The notes beneath the pieces were generated by a model. The model made no database searches. It was not told the origin of the DNA and saw nothing but the letters and a program-made list of their open reading frames with translations. 7,122 nt of DNA from contig JAQTOL010000162.1 of NCBI GenBank assembly GCA_028748945.1, forward strand, positions 1 to 7,122, in the 5' to 3' direction. The stretch is from Paludibacter sp. (GTDB lineage Bacteria; Bacteroidota; Bacteroidia; Bacteroidales; Paludibacteraceae). The position numbers and the translations under genes are program-made. Below, piece after piece: positions 1 to 6,058 of the stretch (position 1 is the first letter of the stretch; the number at the start of each line of letters is the position of its first letter).

Positions 1-353
1 TGTGGCATAAAGAACTCTGGCTGATTGACCACGGGGCAACCTTGTATTTTCATCACTCCTGGACAAATCATATGAAGCAGGCACTTACACCTTTTGCTTT
101 GATTAAAGACCATGTATTGCTGCCTTTTGCCGATCAACTGGAAACAGTAGATGCAGAATGCAAAAAAATTCTGACCGACGAAGTTATTCGAGAAATAGTA
201 AGTTTGATTCCCGATAGTTTTGCCAACTGGACGGAAGATAGTGATACACCTGAAACCATCCGAGAGATTTATTATCAGTTTCTTAGCGAAAGATTAAAAC
301 ATTCCGAAATATTTTTAAACGAAGCACTCCATGCAAGAAAAACAGTTGTTTGA
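1..353 (+). CDS. HipA-like kinase family protein, C-terminal part (5' end outside window)
   Basis: The frame is open from the window edge (first full codon at 3) to a TGA at 351-353 and gives 116 residues. The first visible residues, LWLIDHGATLYFHH, match the metal-binding 'DHG' segment of the HipA-like kinase family of Bacteroidota (Pfam HipA_2 type), where the Asp would correspond to the DFG-type Asp of protein kinases. The rest is a helical tail with no other motif I can identify. The catalytic loop and the ATP-binding N-lobe would lie upstream of the window, so activity cannot be judged. The 3' end overlaps the next gene by 23 nt, which points to co-transcription and probably coupled translation. 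The TTG at 42 is an internal Leu codon and not a start. The family call rests on one motif plus the DUF3037 neighbour. The substrate is unknown, and equating it with the HipA toxin would be over-reading. Confidence 0.75.
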   Translation, partial: WHKELWLIDHGATLYFHHSWTNHMKQALTPFALIKDHVLLPFADQLETVDAECKKILTDEVIREIVSLIPDSFANWTEDSDTPETIREIYYQFLSERLKHSEIFLNEALHARKTVV

Positions 354-714
354 ATACGCCGTGATTCGTGTTTTGCCGAAAGTTGAGCGCGAAGAATTTG
401 TCAATGTCGGCATTATTTTGTTCTCCAAAAGAGCAAAATACATACGGATGCTCTATAAACTGGATGAAAAACGACTCAACACATTTTCCACTGAACTGGA
501 CATGGACTTACTACAAGAAACCTTACTCTCTTTCGAAAAAATCTGTAATGGTGATAAAGAAGCCGGTGTCATTGCACAGTTTGACATACCTGAACGTTTT
601 CGCTGGCTGACGGCGGTTCGAAGTTCATGTATTCAGACATCCCGTCCTCACCCGGGTTATACTAAAAATATGGATATGGAAGTGGAAAAATTATTTAAGG
701 AATTGGTGTTATAA
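331..714 (+). CDS. DUF3037 domain-containing protein
   Basis: This is a complete 127-residue protein and nearly all of it is the DUF3037 domain. The N-terminal hallmark is YAVIRVLPKVEREEFVNVG at residues 9-27, and the C-terminal hallmark is PERFRWLTAVRSSCIQTS at residues 87-104. The family has no established biochemical function. It is often encoded directly after a HipA-like kinase gene, as here, so it may act as a partner, regulator or substrate of the kinase; that is inference from gene order. There is no signal peptide or membrane segment, so a cytoplasmic location is expected. The ATG at 331 lies inside the end of the upstream gene in another frame, and translational coupling would explain the lack of a clear ribosome binding site. 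The family assignment is firm and the role is unknown. Confidence 0.85.
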   Translation: MQEKQLFEYAVIRVLPKVEREEFVNVGIILFSKRAKYIRMLYKLDEKRLNTFSTELDMDLLQETLLSFEKICNGDKEAGVIAQFDIPERFRWLTAVRSSCIQTSRPHPGYTKNMDMEVEKLFKELVL

Positions 715-810
715 TATTCAATACCTTTAAATTTACAGCACTCTGTATTCAGGCAATTGTTTGTATTAAAGACATTTCTCCCAAAACATTTTTATTGATT
801 CTATTTAGAA

Positions 811-838
811 TAAAATGGCAAAAAAAATTACCATTTTA
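811..838 (+). repeat. Inverted repeat, 8-bp arms with 12-nt loop
   Basis: The left arm TAAAATGG at 811-818 is perfectly complementary to CCATTTTA at 831-838, with an A-rich loop. It could be the weak end of the kinase/DUF3037 transcript or a regulator site. The AT-rich arms and the missing downstream T-tract mean chance is also a fair explanation. Confidence 0.3.
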
Positions 839-1014
839 ATCCAGTTTTACAACTTTTCAACCGGAACGATTATTTATATATAGTCCCATTTACTTAAAAC
901 AAAAAAACAAATAAAAATTCAACTCAACATTTATCACCTACATATCAACAGATTAAATAGTACAAACTCAATAAAAAAGATTAAATATTCCATTCAATGT
1001 TATTTTTTTTTTAA

Positions 1015-1048
1015 TTGGAACATTTCATTCATTTTTTGAGTACTTTTG
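1015..1048 (+). promoter_or_regulatory. Bacteroidota-type promoter of kup
   Basis: The -7 box TACTTTTG at 1041-1048 fits TAnnTTTG exactly. A -33 TTG at 1015-1017 lies 23 nt upstream, at the long end of the accepted spacing. Transcription would begin near 1053-1056 and give a leader of about 20 nt, which includes the AAGGTG ribosome binding site at 1061-1066. Confidence 0.65.
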
Positions 1049-1060
1049 CGCAGTTTTTTT

Positions 1061-1066
1061 AAGGTG
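1061..1066 (+). promoter_or_regulatory. Ribosome binding site of kup
   Basis: AAGGTG ends 7 nt before the ATG at 1074. It is a better Shine-Dalgarno match than the other genes here have, and it supports that start over later in-frame ATGs. Confidence 0.6.
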
Positions 1067-1073
1067 ATAAAAA

Positions 1074-3002
1074 ATGAAACAACATCAGAAAGTGCCCTTT
1101 GGTATGATGGGCCTCTTTATGGCAATTGGAATCGTGTACGGAGATATTGGAACTTCTCCCTTGTACGTTATGAAAGCCATCCTCAATGGATTACCCGCCG
1201 GGCAACAATCAAATCCGGATTATATCATTGGAGCTATTTCGTGTATTATCTGGACATTAACTCTACAAACTACTGTAAAGTATGTAATTGTTACTTTGCG
1301 GGCCGATAACCGTGGTGAAGGTGGTATATTATCACTCTTTGCACTTATTCGTAAAAATTACCGTTGGACCTACGTTATTGCAGCTATTGGTGCAGCCACC
1401 CTCCTGGCCGACGGCATTATAACCCCTGCTATTACCGTTATATCATCTGTAGAAGGACTGAATGGATTAATTCCAACGATCCCTATTATTCCGGTTACAA
1501 TTGCCATATTAGTAGGAATTTTTATTATACAGCCCTTAGGTACTGCCAAACTGGGGAAATCATTTGGGGGAATTATGTTTCTTTGGTTCACCATGATAGG
1601 CATTCTGGGACTTTTTGCACTCACTCACTTCCCTTCAATTTTGAAAGCATTTAATCCGATGTATGCCATAATGGTTTTACGCACCGTTCCAAATGCTTTT
1701 GTTATTTTAGGGGCTGTATTTCTTTGTACAACCGGTGCTGAAGCTTTATATTCCGACCTGGGACATTGTGGTCTCCATAATATTCGAATTTCCTGGATTT
1801 ATGTAAAAACCACTTTAATTCTTAACTATTTAGGTCAGGGTGCCTGGATTATTAGTCATCCGCTTTTGATTGCAAAAGACGTTAATCCGTTTTTCACAAT
1901 TATGCCGGGATGGTTTTCATATATTGGCGTTACCATGGCTACTTTAGCGGCTATCATTGCCAGTCAGGCATTGATAAGCGGATCATTTACCATAATCAGC
2001 GAAGCCATTTCACTTGATTTGTGGCCCAACATTAAAATCAAATATCCTACCGAAATTAAAGGACAAATGTACATTCCCGGTGTAAATCATGCTTTATTGG
2101 TTTTGTGCATTCTGATTGTTCTTGCTTTTGGTTCTTCTTCCAATATGGAGGCGGCTTATGGTCTTTCGATTACAATAACCATGATGATGACCACCTTGTT
2201 ATTGTTCATGTATTTGCAACATCAAAAAAGGCCATTATGGTTTAGTATTCCAATAACCGCTTTTTTTATAACTATCGAAAGTTTATTCTTTACTGCCAAT
2301 ATGTTTAAATTTGCACATGGTGGTTTTGCAACGATTCTGATTGCAGGAATATTATTCACAATCATGTTAATCTGGTACAATGGACGCCGTATTAAAAACC
2401 GCTGCGTTACATACGAAAAGATTGCCCCAACAATTGAATGTCTTAAAAACATAAGTGAAGATAAAACAATACCCAAATTCGCGACTCATTTAGTATACAT
2501 TACAAGGGCTAAATATCCGACTGAAATGGATACCAAAATAATTTATTCACTTACTAAAAAACAACCCAAAAGAGCGGATACATACTGGTTTGTCTACTTA
2601 CATCGGAGCGATGAACCCTATCAGTTTAAATACCATGTGAAAACATTTGTTCCTCAAAAGATATTCAGACTGGATATTTATTCAGGATTCAAACAAGGAG
2701 TACACATTGATTCGTTTGTACATCTTATTTGTAAAGAGATGGAAGAAAACGGGCAAGTAGACTTAACCAGTCGTTACCCATCGCTTATTGCAACCCATAC
2801 AGAAGGTGATTTCCGGTTTGTTGTGGTCGAAAGAATTGTATATAATATCGAATTACCTCCTTTTAAGAAAACTATTTTATCATTGTACTATATGATAAAA
2901 AAGTTTTCAACTTCCGATACTCAAATTTTAGATTTAGACCCTTCAATGGTGACATTAGAATACGTGCCGCTCAAAAATCTTCAAACTTTTAAGAAAGAGT
3001 AG
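1074..3002 (+). CDS. kup: KUP-family potassium uptake permease
   Basis: This 642-residue inner-membrane K+ transporter (KUP/HAK/KT family, thought to be K+/H+ symport) is close in length to E. coli Kup at 622. Family signatures appear in order: GDIGTSPLY at residues 23-31, with the conserved Asp of the first helix; RADNRGEGGILSL at 76-88; ADGIITPAITVISSVEGL at 112-129; TGAEALYSDLGHCG at 220-233, with the conserved Glu 223; QALISGSFTIISEAI at 298-312; and FKFAHGGF at 411-418. About twelve hydrophobic helices fill residues 10-435. A soluble, probably cytoplasmic C-terminal domain follows from about residue 436. The start is supported by the ribosome binding site and promoter directly upstream. 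The gene stands alone, with its own promoter and a strong terminator. No key residue appears to be missing. Regulation, for example by K+ limitation, is not visible in the DNA. Confidence 0.96.
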   Translation: MKQHQKVPFGMMGLFMAIGIVYGDIGTSPLYVMKAILNGLPAGQQSNPDYIIGAISCIIWTLTLQTTVKYVIVTLRADNRGEGGILSLFALIRKNYRWTYVIAAIGAATLLADGIITPAITVISSVEGLNGLIPTIPIIPVTIAILVGIFIIQPLGTAKLGKSFGGIMFLWFTMIGILGLFALTHFPSILKAFNPMYAIMVLRTVPNAFVILGAVFLCTTGAEALYSDLGHCGLHNIRISWIYVKTTLILNYLGQGAWIISHPLLIAKDVNPFFTIMPGWFSYIGVTMATLAAIIASQALISGSFTIISEAISLDLWPNIKIKYPTEIKGQMYIPGVNHALLVLCILIVLAFGSSSNMEAAYGLSITITMMMTTLLLFMYLQHQKRPLWFSIPITAFFITIESLFFTANMFKFAHGGFATILIAGILFTIMLIWYNGRRIKNRCVTYEKIAPTIECLKNISEDKTIPKFATHLVYITRAKYPTEMDTKIIYSLTKKQPKRADTYWFVYLHRSDEPYQFKYHVKTFVPQKIFRLDIYSGFKQGVHIDSFVHLICKEMEENGQVDLTSRYPSLIATHTEGDFRFVVVERIVYNIELPPFKKTILSLYYMIKKFSTSDTQILDLDPSMVTLEYVPLKNLQTFKKE

Positions 3003-3026
3003 ATTATACAATCAGATATTTATAAG

Positions 3027-3069
3027 AAATGAGATGAATCAGTTTATTCATCTCATTTTTATTTATGTC
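3027..3069 (+). terminator. Rho-independent terminator after kup
   Basis: A perfect 13-bp stem runs from AAATGAGATGAAT at 3027-3039 to ATTCATCTCATTT at 3046-3058, with a 6-nt loop and a following T-rich stretch. It begins 25 nt after the kup stop codon. The A/T pairs at the base also give an A-tract on the opposite strand, so it could work in both directions, but no convergent gene is present. Confidence 0.85.
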
Positions 3070-3162
3070 CGATCTCATATCCAATTGATAGAAATCATTA
3101 TATGTAAATTTAAGACTAACATCATTACATAAAAAACATACAATAGGATTAACTGCTTTTTA

Positions 3163-3194
3163 TTTGCCATGAATACTCAAAATTCGTATATTTG
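3163..3194 (+). promoter_or_regulatory. Bacteroidota-type promoter of the 2-hydroxyacid dehydrogenase gene
   Basis: The -33 TTTG at 3163-3166 and the -7 box TATATTTG at 3187-3194 are separated by 20 nt, an excellent match to the Bacteroidota consensus. Transcription would start near 3199-3202. That is downstream of the ATG at 3169 which opens the longest reading frame, so the ATG at 3223 is the likely true start, with a leader of about 22 nt. Confidence 0.75.
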
Positions 3195-3222
3195 TCCTTT
3201 CACCAATTTATTAAGACTGTCT

Positions 3223-4176
3223 ATGCGAGTTCTTGTTTCATCCCGTTTACTACCCGAAGGTTTTTCAGACCTGAAAGAACATTTTAATGTTGTTTTTCCC
3301 GATGCTGCCGTTTTTACAAAAGAAGAACTTATAAACCTGATGCCCGGTTTTGACGCTCTCGTACCGACTTTTCAATTTAAAGTGGACAAAGAAATCATTG
3401 ATGCCGGTGCTGGAAGACTGAAAATCATTGCAAATTACGGAGTCGGTTACAATAATATTGATGTAGAATATGCAACAAAACAGGGAATTGTAGTTACTAA
3501 TACACCCGATCCTGTCATAGAACCAACGGCTGAACACGCTTTTGCACTAATGTTGGCGGTTGTGCGTCGTATTCCCGAGTGCGATCGAAAATTACGGATA
3601 CCGGGTAGCATAAAATGGGGCGTCATGGAAAATCTGGGACAAACAGTCTATGGAAAAACCCTGGGAATTATCGGTATGGGACGCATCGGACAAGCATTGG
3701 CCCGAAGGGCTCTGGCTTGTGGAATGAGTATTGTTTATTTTAACCGGAATCCTCTTTCGTCCGAAATTGAAACTAATTACAAGGCAAAGTGGTTGGAGCT
3801 TGATGAATTATTAAAGATAAGCGATATAATATCACTTAACTTGCCTTTTACTCCAGATACTTTTCATTTAATCAATCGTTCCCGTTTGCAGCAAATGAAA
3901 CCTACCGCCATACTAATCAATACTGCCCGCGGTCAGGTTGTGGATGAACAGGCACTGGTTGAAGCGTTGCAAAATCGCCGGATATATGCGGCAGCTTTGG
4001 ATGTTTTTGAAAATGAACCCAATATCACACCGGCCTTACTTACCATGGATAATGTTATTTTGTCGCCTCACAATGGTAGTGCGACCGTGGAAGCAAGAAA
4101 TGAAATGTGTCGCTTTGTTTCCCAAAATATAATTCATTTTTTCGATGGAAGAAAAGATATAACCAGAGTAAATTAA
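3223..4176 (+). CDS. D-isomer-specific 2-hydroxyacid dehydrogenase (glyoxylate/hydroxypyruvate reductase-like)
   Basis: This NAD(P)-dependent oxidoreductase would interconvert a 2-oxoacid and a D-2-hydroxyacid in the cytoplasm. From the ATG at 3223 it has 317 residues, the normal length for the family, and begins MRVLVSSRLLPEGF, a typical first beta strand. The frame can be extended to an ATG at 3169, but the 18 extra residues are atypical and overlap the promoter. The Rossmann motif GMGRIG is at residues 151-156. The catalytic triad is present: Arg 236 in NTARGQVVDE, Glu 265 in FENEP and His 283 in SPHNGSAT. Asn-Arg-Asn-Pro at 174-177, after the second strand of the cofactor domain, lacks the acidic residue usual for NAD and suggests NADP(H). 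That favours a glyoxylate or hydroxypyruvate reductase over D-3-phosphoglycerate or D-lactate dehydrogenase, but the substrate is not settled. No serine-pathway gene lies beside it, and I see no clear terminator after it. Confidence 0.9.
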   Translation: MRVLVSSRLLPEGFSDLKEHFNVVFPDAAVFTKEELINLMPGFDALVPTFQFKVDKEIIDAGAGRLKIIANYGVGYNNIDVEYATKQGIVVTNTPDPVIEPTAEHAFALMLAVVRRIPECDRKLRIPGSIKWGVMENLGQTVYGKTLGIIGMGRIGQALARRALACGMSIVYFNRNPLSSEIETNYKAKWLELDELLKISDIISLNLPFTPDTFHLINRSRLQQMKPTAILINTARGQVVDEQALVEALQNRRIYAAALDVFENEPNITPALLTMDNVILSPHNGSATVEARNEMCRFVSQNIIHFFDGRKDITRVN

Positions 4177-4378
4177 GGGTCATCAACCTATATGTTCATC
4201 ATTGAAACTGAATAAAGTTGATTAATCATATCGAAGGAAATAATATCATCAAAATAATAAGTGAATAAAATAAGGAAAAACAAATATCCTGAATTGTTTT
4301 TTTGTTGCATTAAACCATTCGCGTTTAATACAGTCAAAGCAATAACATAAAATTCCGGTACGCTAAGCCATAACTTAC
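4177..4378 (+). other. Intergenic region upstream of the ECF sigma gene
   Basis: These 202 AT-rich bases have no gene and no TAnnTTTG box near the sigma gene, unlike the upstream regions of kup, the dehydrogenase gene, the tRNA and malQ. The sigma gene may therefore use another promoter class, such as its own autoregulated one, which I cannot identify from one example. The palindrome TGATTAATCA lies at 4219-4228. Confidence 0.4.
4217..4228 (+). repeat. 12-bp repeat with palindromic core, copy 1
   Basis: GTTGATTAATCA contains the perfect 10-bp palindrome TGATTAATCA. An identical 12-mer occurs at 4399-4410, inside the start of the sigma gene. It may be an operator pair or chance in AT-rich DNA. 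Confidence 0.3.
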
Positions 4379-4930
4379 ATGATTCTATCTGAAGAAGAGT
4401 TGATTAATCAATTGAACCAACCACATCAAAGAGCAAAAGCTTTTAGTGTGGTAGTGCGTACTTATCAGGAACGGCTCTATTGGCATATTCGGAAAATGGT
4501 TTTATCACACGATGATGCAAATGATGTTTTACAGAACACATTTATGAAAGCATGGAATGGCATTGAAGGCTTCAGGGGAGATTCTCAATTATCGACTTGG
4601 CTCTACCGGATAGCTACGAATGAAGCACTTACTTTTTTGACAAGTAAGCGAACCCGAAATCAGTTTTCAATTGACGAAGTAGAGGATGCTTTACTTCTGA
4701 ATCTTCAGGCTGATAATTATTTCAATGGTAATGAATTACAATTGAAATTGCAACAGGCAATAATTACTTTACCTGATAAACAACGACTTGTATTCAATAT
4801 GAAATACTTCGAAGATATTACATATGATCAAATGGAAGCCATTCTTGGGACTTCAGTTGGTGCTTTGAAAGCCTCATATCATCATGCCGTAAAGAAAATA
4901 GAAAAATTCTTCGGAGAAGAAGAAGTTTAA
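4379..4930 (+). CDS. ECF-type RNA polymerase sigma factor (sigma-70 family)
   Basis: This 183-residue group IV sigma factor directs RNA polymerase to a dedicated promoter set. The sigma-2 domain spans about residues 22-90: DDANDVLQNTFMKAWN at 45-60 is region 2.2, which binds the beta-prime coiled coil, and FRGDSQLSTWLYRIATNEAL at 65-84 covers the -10 melting and recognition segment. A variable linker covers about 90-120. Sigma-4 spans about 122-177, with LPDKQRLVF at 131-139 and the helix-turn-helix TYDQMEAILGTSVGALKASY at 148-167, which would read the -35 element. Sigma regions 1 and 3 are absent, as expected for ECF factors. It is followed on the same strand by a small membrane protein gene and an exported protein gene, which suggests it is held inactive by them. 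No primary-sigma promoter box is evident upstream, which fits autoregulation. The family call is secure; the regulon is unknown. Confidence 0.95.
   Translation: MILSEEELINQLNQPHQRAKAFSVVVRTYQERLYWHIRKMVLSHDDANDVLQNTFMKAWNGIEGFRGDSQLSTWLYRIATNEALTFLTSKRTRNQFSIDEVEDALLLNLQADNYFNGNELQLKLQQAIITLPDKQRLVFNMKYFEDITYDQMEAILGTSVGALKASYHHAVKKIEKFFGEEEV
4399..4410 (+). repeat. 12-bp repeat with palindromic core, copy 2
   Basis: This is identical to 4217-4228, but lies within codons 7-11 of the sigma gene, so the sequence is also constrained by coding. One extra flanking A at 4411 extends the palindrome to the 12-bp TTGATTAATCAA. Confidence 0.3.
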
Positions 4931-4964
4931 TTTAAAGTCTTGGTAAATAATCAATTAATTTAAG

Positions 4965-5009
4965 ATAAACTATTGTTTTTTCAACATATCGAATAGAAAA
5001 TAAACTATT
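4965..5009 (+). repeat. Pair of 10-bp direct repeats between sigma and anti-sigma genes
   Basis: ATAAACTATT occurs at 4965-4974 and again at 5000-5009, with start points 35 nt apart, in the 110-nt spacer. This could be a regulator site or an internal promoter region, but AT-rich DNA yields such repeats by chance. Confidence 0.25.
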
Positions 5010-5040
5010 AAATTACAAAAGATATTAAACCAAAACAAAA

Positions 5041-5373
5041 ATGATTAGTCAAACAAATAGTATGAAAAAGAATAATAACATATTACTCGAAAAAATCGGG
5101 AAAGAATTGCCATTTGGCGTTCCCGAAAATTACTTCGAACAGTTTGCATCAAAATTTGAGGAACAAATCAGTAATAAGCATGTACATGCCAGTCGTTTTA
5201 TAAAACCATGGATGTACATGGCAGCTATGTTTGTAGGAATACTGGTGATAGGTCAGATTTTCTATACTGTAAATCAGAATAATACTTTAAAAGCAGCCGA
5301 TAATTATGAATCATACGTTCTCTCCCAGGTGGACGAAACTTCATTAATGGATTATTATGCTGACAATCAGTAA
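5041..5373 (+). CDS. Small single-pass membrane protein, probable anti-sigma factor
   Basis: This 110-residue protein has a charged N-terminal segment, one clear hydrophobic helix at about residues 57-77 (WMYMAAMFVGILVIGQIFYTV) and a short acidic tail of about 33 residues. Positive residues before the helix (Arg 52, Lys 55) favour a cytoplasmic N-terminus and a periplasmic tail. FGVPENYFEQFASKFEEQI at 25-43 resembles the 'VPE-x-YF' segment common in small Bacteroidota proteins encoded next to ECF sigma genes. The position between a sigma gene and an exported protein gene, and the topology, suggest that the N-terminal region binds the sigma factor as CnrY-type anti-sigma factors do. No zinc-binding HxxxCxxC anti-sigma motif is present. 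The ATG at 5041 is used; a second at 5062 would remove only seven residues. It is a real gene, but its role is inferred from context. Confidence 0.75.
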   Translation: MISQTNSMKKNNNILLEKIGKELPFGVPENYFEQFASKFEEQISNKHVHASRFIKPWMYMAAMFVGILVIGQIFYTVNQNNTLKAADNYESYVLSQVDETSLMDYYADNQ

Positions 5374-5427
5374 AAAAATTACTATCATTAATCAATCACT
5401 CGAATTATAAGTTAAAAGACTCTCAAT

Positions 5428-5883
5428 ATGAAAACTATTAAACACATCCTTTTGTGGTTGCTAATTTCAATCAGTACATTCATGAATGCTCAGGAACGTG
5501 GGTTTCCACCAAAAGTAGAAGAGATGCACGCTCAGAAATGGCAATTTATGGTTGATAAAGCAAAATTATCACCAAAAGAGATCGAAGCGGTCCAACCGGT
5601 TTTCATGGAATATGAGAAAGCGGTTTGGAGTCAACATGAAAAAAACCGGGATTTTTTCAGGTCAGTAAAAAAAATGGAAGGGAATACAAAACCGCCTTAT
5701 GAAGAAATGAATAATCGATATGCTGAAGCTGATTTAATTCAAGGTCAATTATTTAAATCCTACCATCTAAAATTAAGAAAGATTTTACAACCCGAAGTTC
5801 TTTTCAGGTATTATCGGGCCGAACGCGAATTTAAACGGAAATTATTGAAGGACATGCAGGAACATCAACGACGTGACAAGTAA
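5428..5883 (+). CDS. Exported Spy/CnrX-like protein, probable sensor of the ECF sigma factor
   Basis: This 151-residue protein begins with a signal peptide (Lys residues at 2 and 5, hydrophobic core about 6-18, likely cut after Ala 21, giving a mature start near QERG). The mature part is highly charged and predicted helical. KLSPKEIEAVQPVFMEYEKA at 46-65 and ILQPEVLFRYYRAEREFKRKLL at 119-140 resemble the paired LTxxQ-like repeats of the Spy/CpxP/CnrX superfamily in Bacteroidota, whose members are often called 'sensor of ECF-type sigma factor' or periplasmic heavy-metal sensor. His 34, 70, 113 and 146 and several Met residues could bind metal, but no defined site can be read. It lies 54 nt after the membrane protein gene and is probably in the same transcript. 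A general periplasmic chaperone role like Spy is the main alternative. Confidence 0.8.
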   Translation: MKTIKHILLWLLISISTFMNAQERGFPPKVEEMHAQKWQFMVDKAKLSPKEIEAVQPVFMEYEKAVWSQHEKNRDFFRSVKKMEGNTKPPYEEMNNRYAEADLIQGQLFKSYHLKLRKILQPEVLFRYYRAEREFKRKLLKDMQEHQRRDK

Positions 5884-5932
5884 TAATTAACACAAGCTTT
5901 GTTCCATTTTTTAGCAATTCTATTCAAAAAGC

Positions 5933-5963
5933 TTTGGAAGGAACCAAAAATTGACTATCTTTG
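5933..5963 (+). promoter_or_regulatory. Bacteroidota-type promoter of tRNA-Cys
   Basis: The -33 TTTG at 5933-5936 and the -7 box TATCTTTG at 5956-5963 are 19 nt apart, a near-ideal match. Transcription would start near 5968-5971, about 10 nt before the mature tRNA 5' end. Confidence 0.8.
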
Positions 5964-5979
5964 CAGACCCAAAAAACAA

Positions 5980-6050
5980 GGTACTTTGGCCGAGTGGCTA
6001 GGCACCGGTCTGCAAAACCGATTACGGCGGTTCGAATCCGCCAAGTACCT
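5980..6050 (+). tRNA. tRNA-Cys (anticodon GCA)
   Basis: This 71-nt tRNA folds as a full cloverleaf. The acceptor stem pairs GGTACTT (5980-5986) with AAGTACC (6043-6049). The D stem is GCC/GGC (5989-5991 and 6001-6003). The anticodon loop CTGCAAA (6010-6016) places GCA at 6012-6014. The T stem GGCGG/CCGCC (6026-6030 and 6038-6042) encloses TTCGAAT. The discriminator base is T at 6050, and U73 is the main identity element of cysteine tRNAs, so the call is secure. The anticodon stem has four pairs plus a C-A mismatch at its outer end (6005/6021). CCA is not encoded and must be added by the CCA-adding enzyme. The gene is a single unit with its own promoter and terminator. Confidence 0.96.
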
Positions 6051-6058
6051 CATAAATT

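Larger units (their letters stand above)
715..1073 (+). other. AT-rich intergenic region between DUF3037 gene and kup
   Basis: These 359 bases hold no convincing gene. They are very AT-rich with many A and T runs. Two weak inverted repeats are visible: TACAG/CTGTA at 734-738 and 743-747, and TAAAATGG/CCATTTTA at 811-818 and 831-838. Neither is followed by a proper T-tract, so I do not call a terminator for the upstream operon. The right end holds the kup promoter. The length leaves room for a kup leader regulator or a small RNA, but I see no specific sign of either. Confidence 0.6.

Noticed and set aside
368..610. 80-residue open frame inside the DUF3037 gene
   Set aside because: It lies wholly in another frame of a well-supported gene, and its composition is not protein-like.
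734..747. TACAG/CTGTA hairpin as a terminator of the DUF3037 operon
   Set aside because: The stem has only 5 bp with a 4-nt loop, and no T-tract follows.
1370..1624. Minus-strand open frames within kup (1370-1624, 2222-2476)
   Set aside because: They are antisense to a highly conserved membrane protein gene, with no start signals and no recognisable content.
3265..3537. Minus-strand 90-residue open frame in the dehydrogenase gene
   Set aside because: It lies antisense within the conserved coding sequence, and no promoter or family resemblance was seen.
5894..5936. Direct repeat AAGCTTTG at 5894-5901 and 5929-5936
   Set aside because: The 8-bp repeat is expected by chance, and the second copy includes the -33 element of the tRNA promoter.
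5980..6050. tRNA-Cys as an integration site for a mobile element
   Set aside because: I found no repeat of the tRNA 3' end, no integrase gene and no change in gene character on either side.
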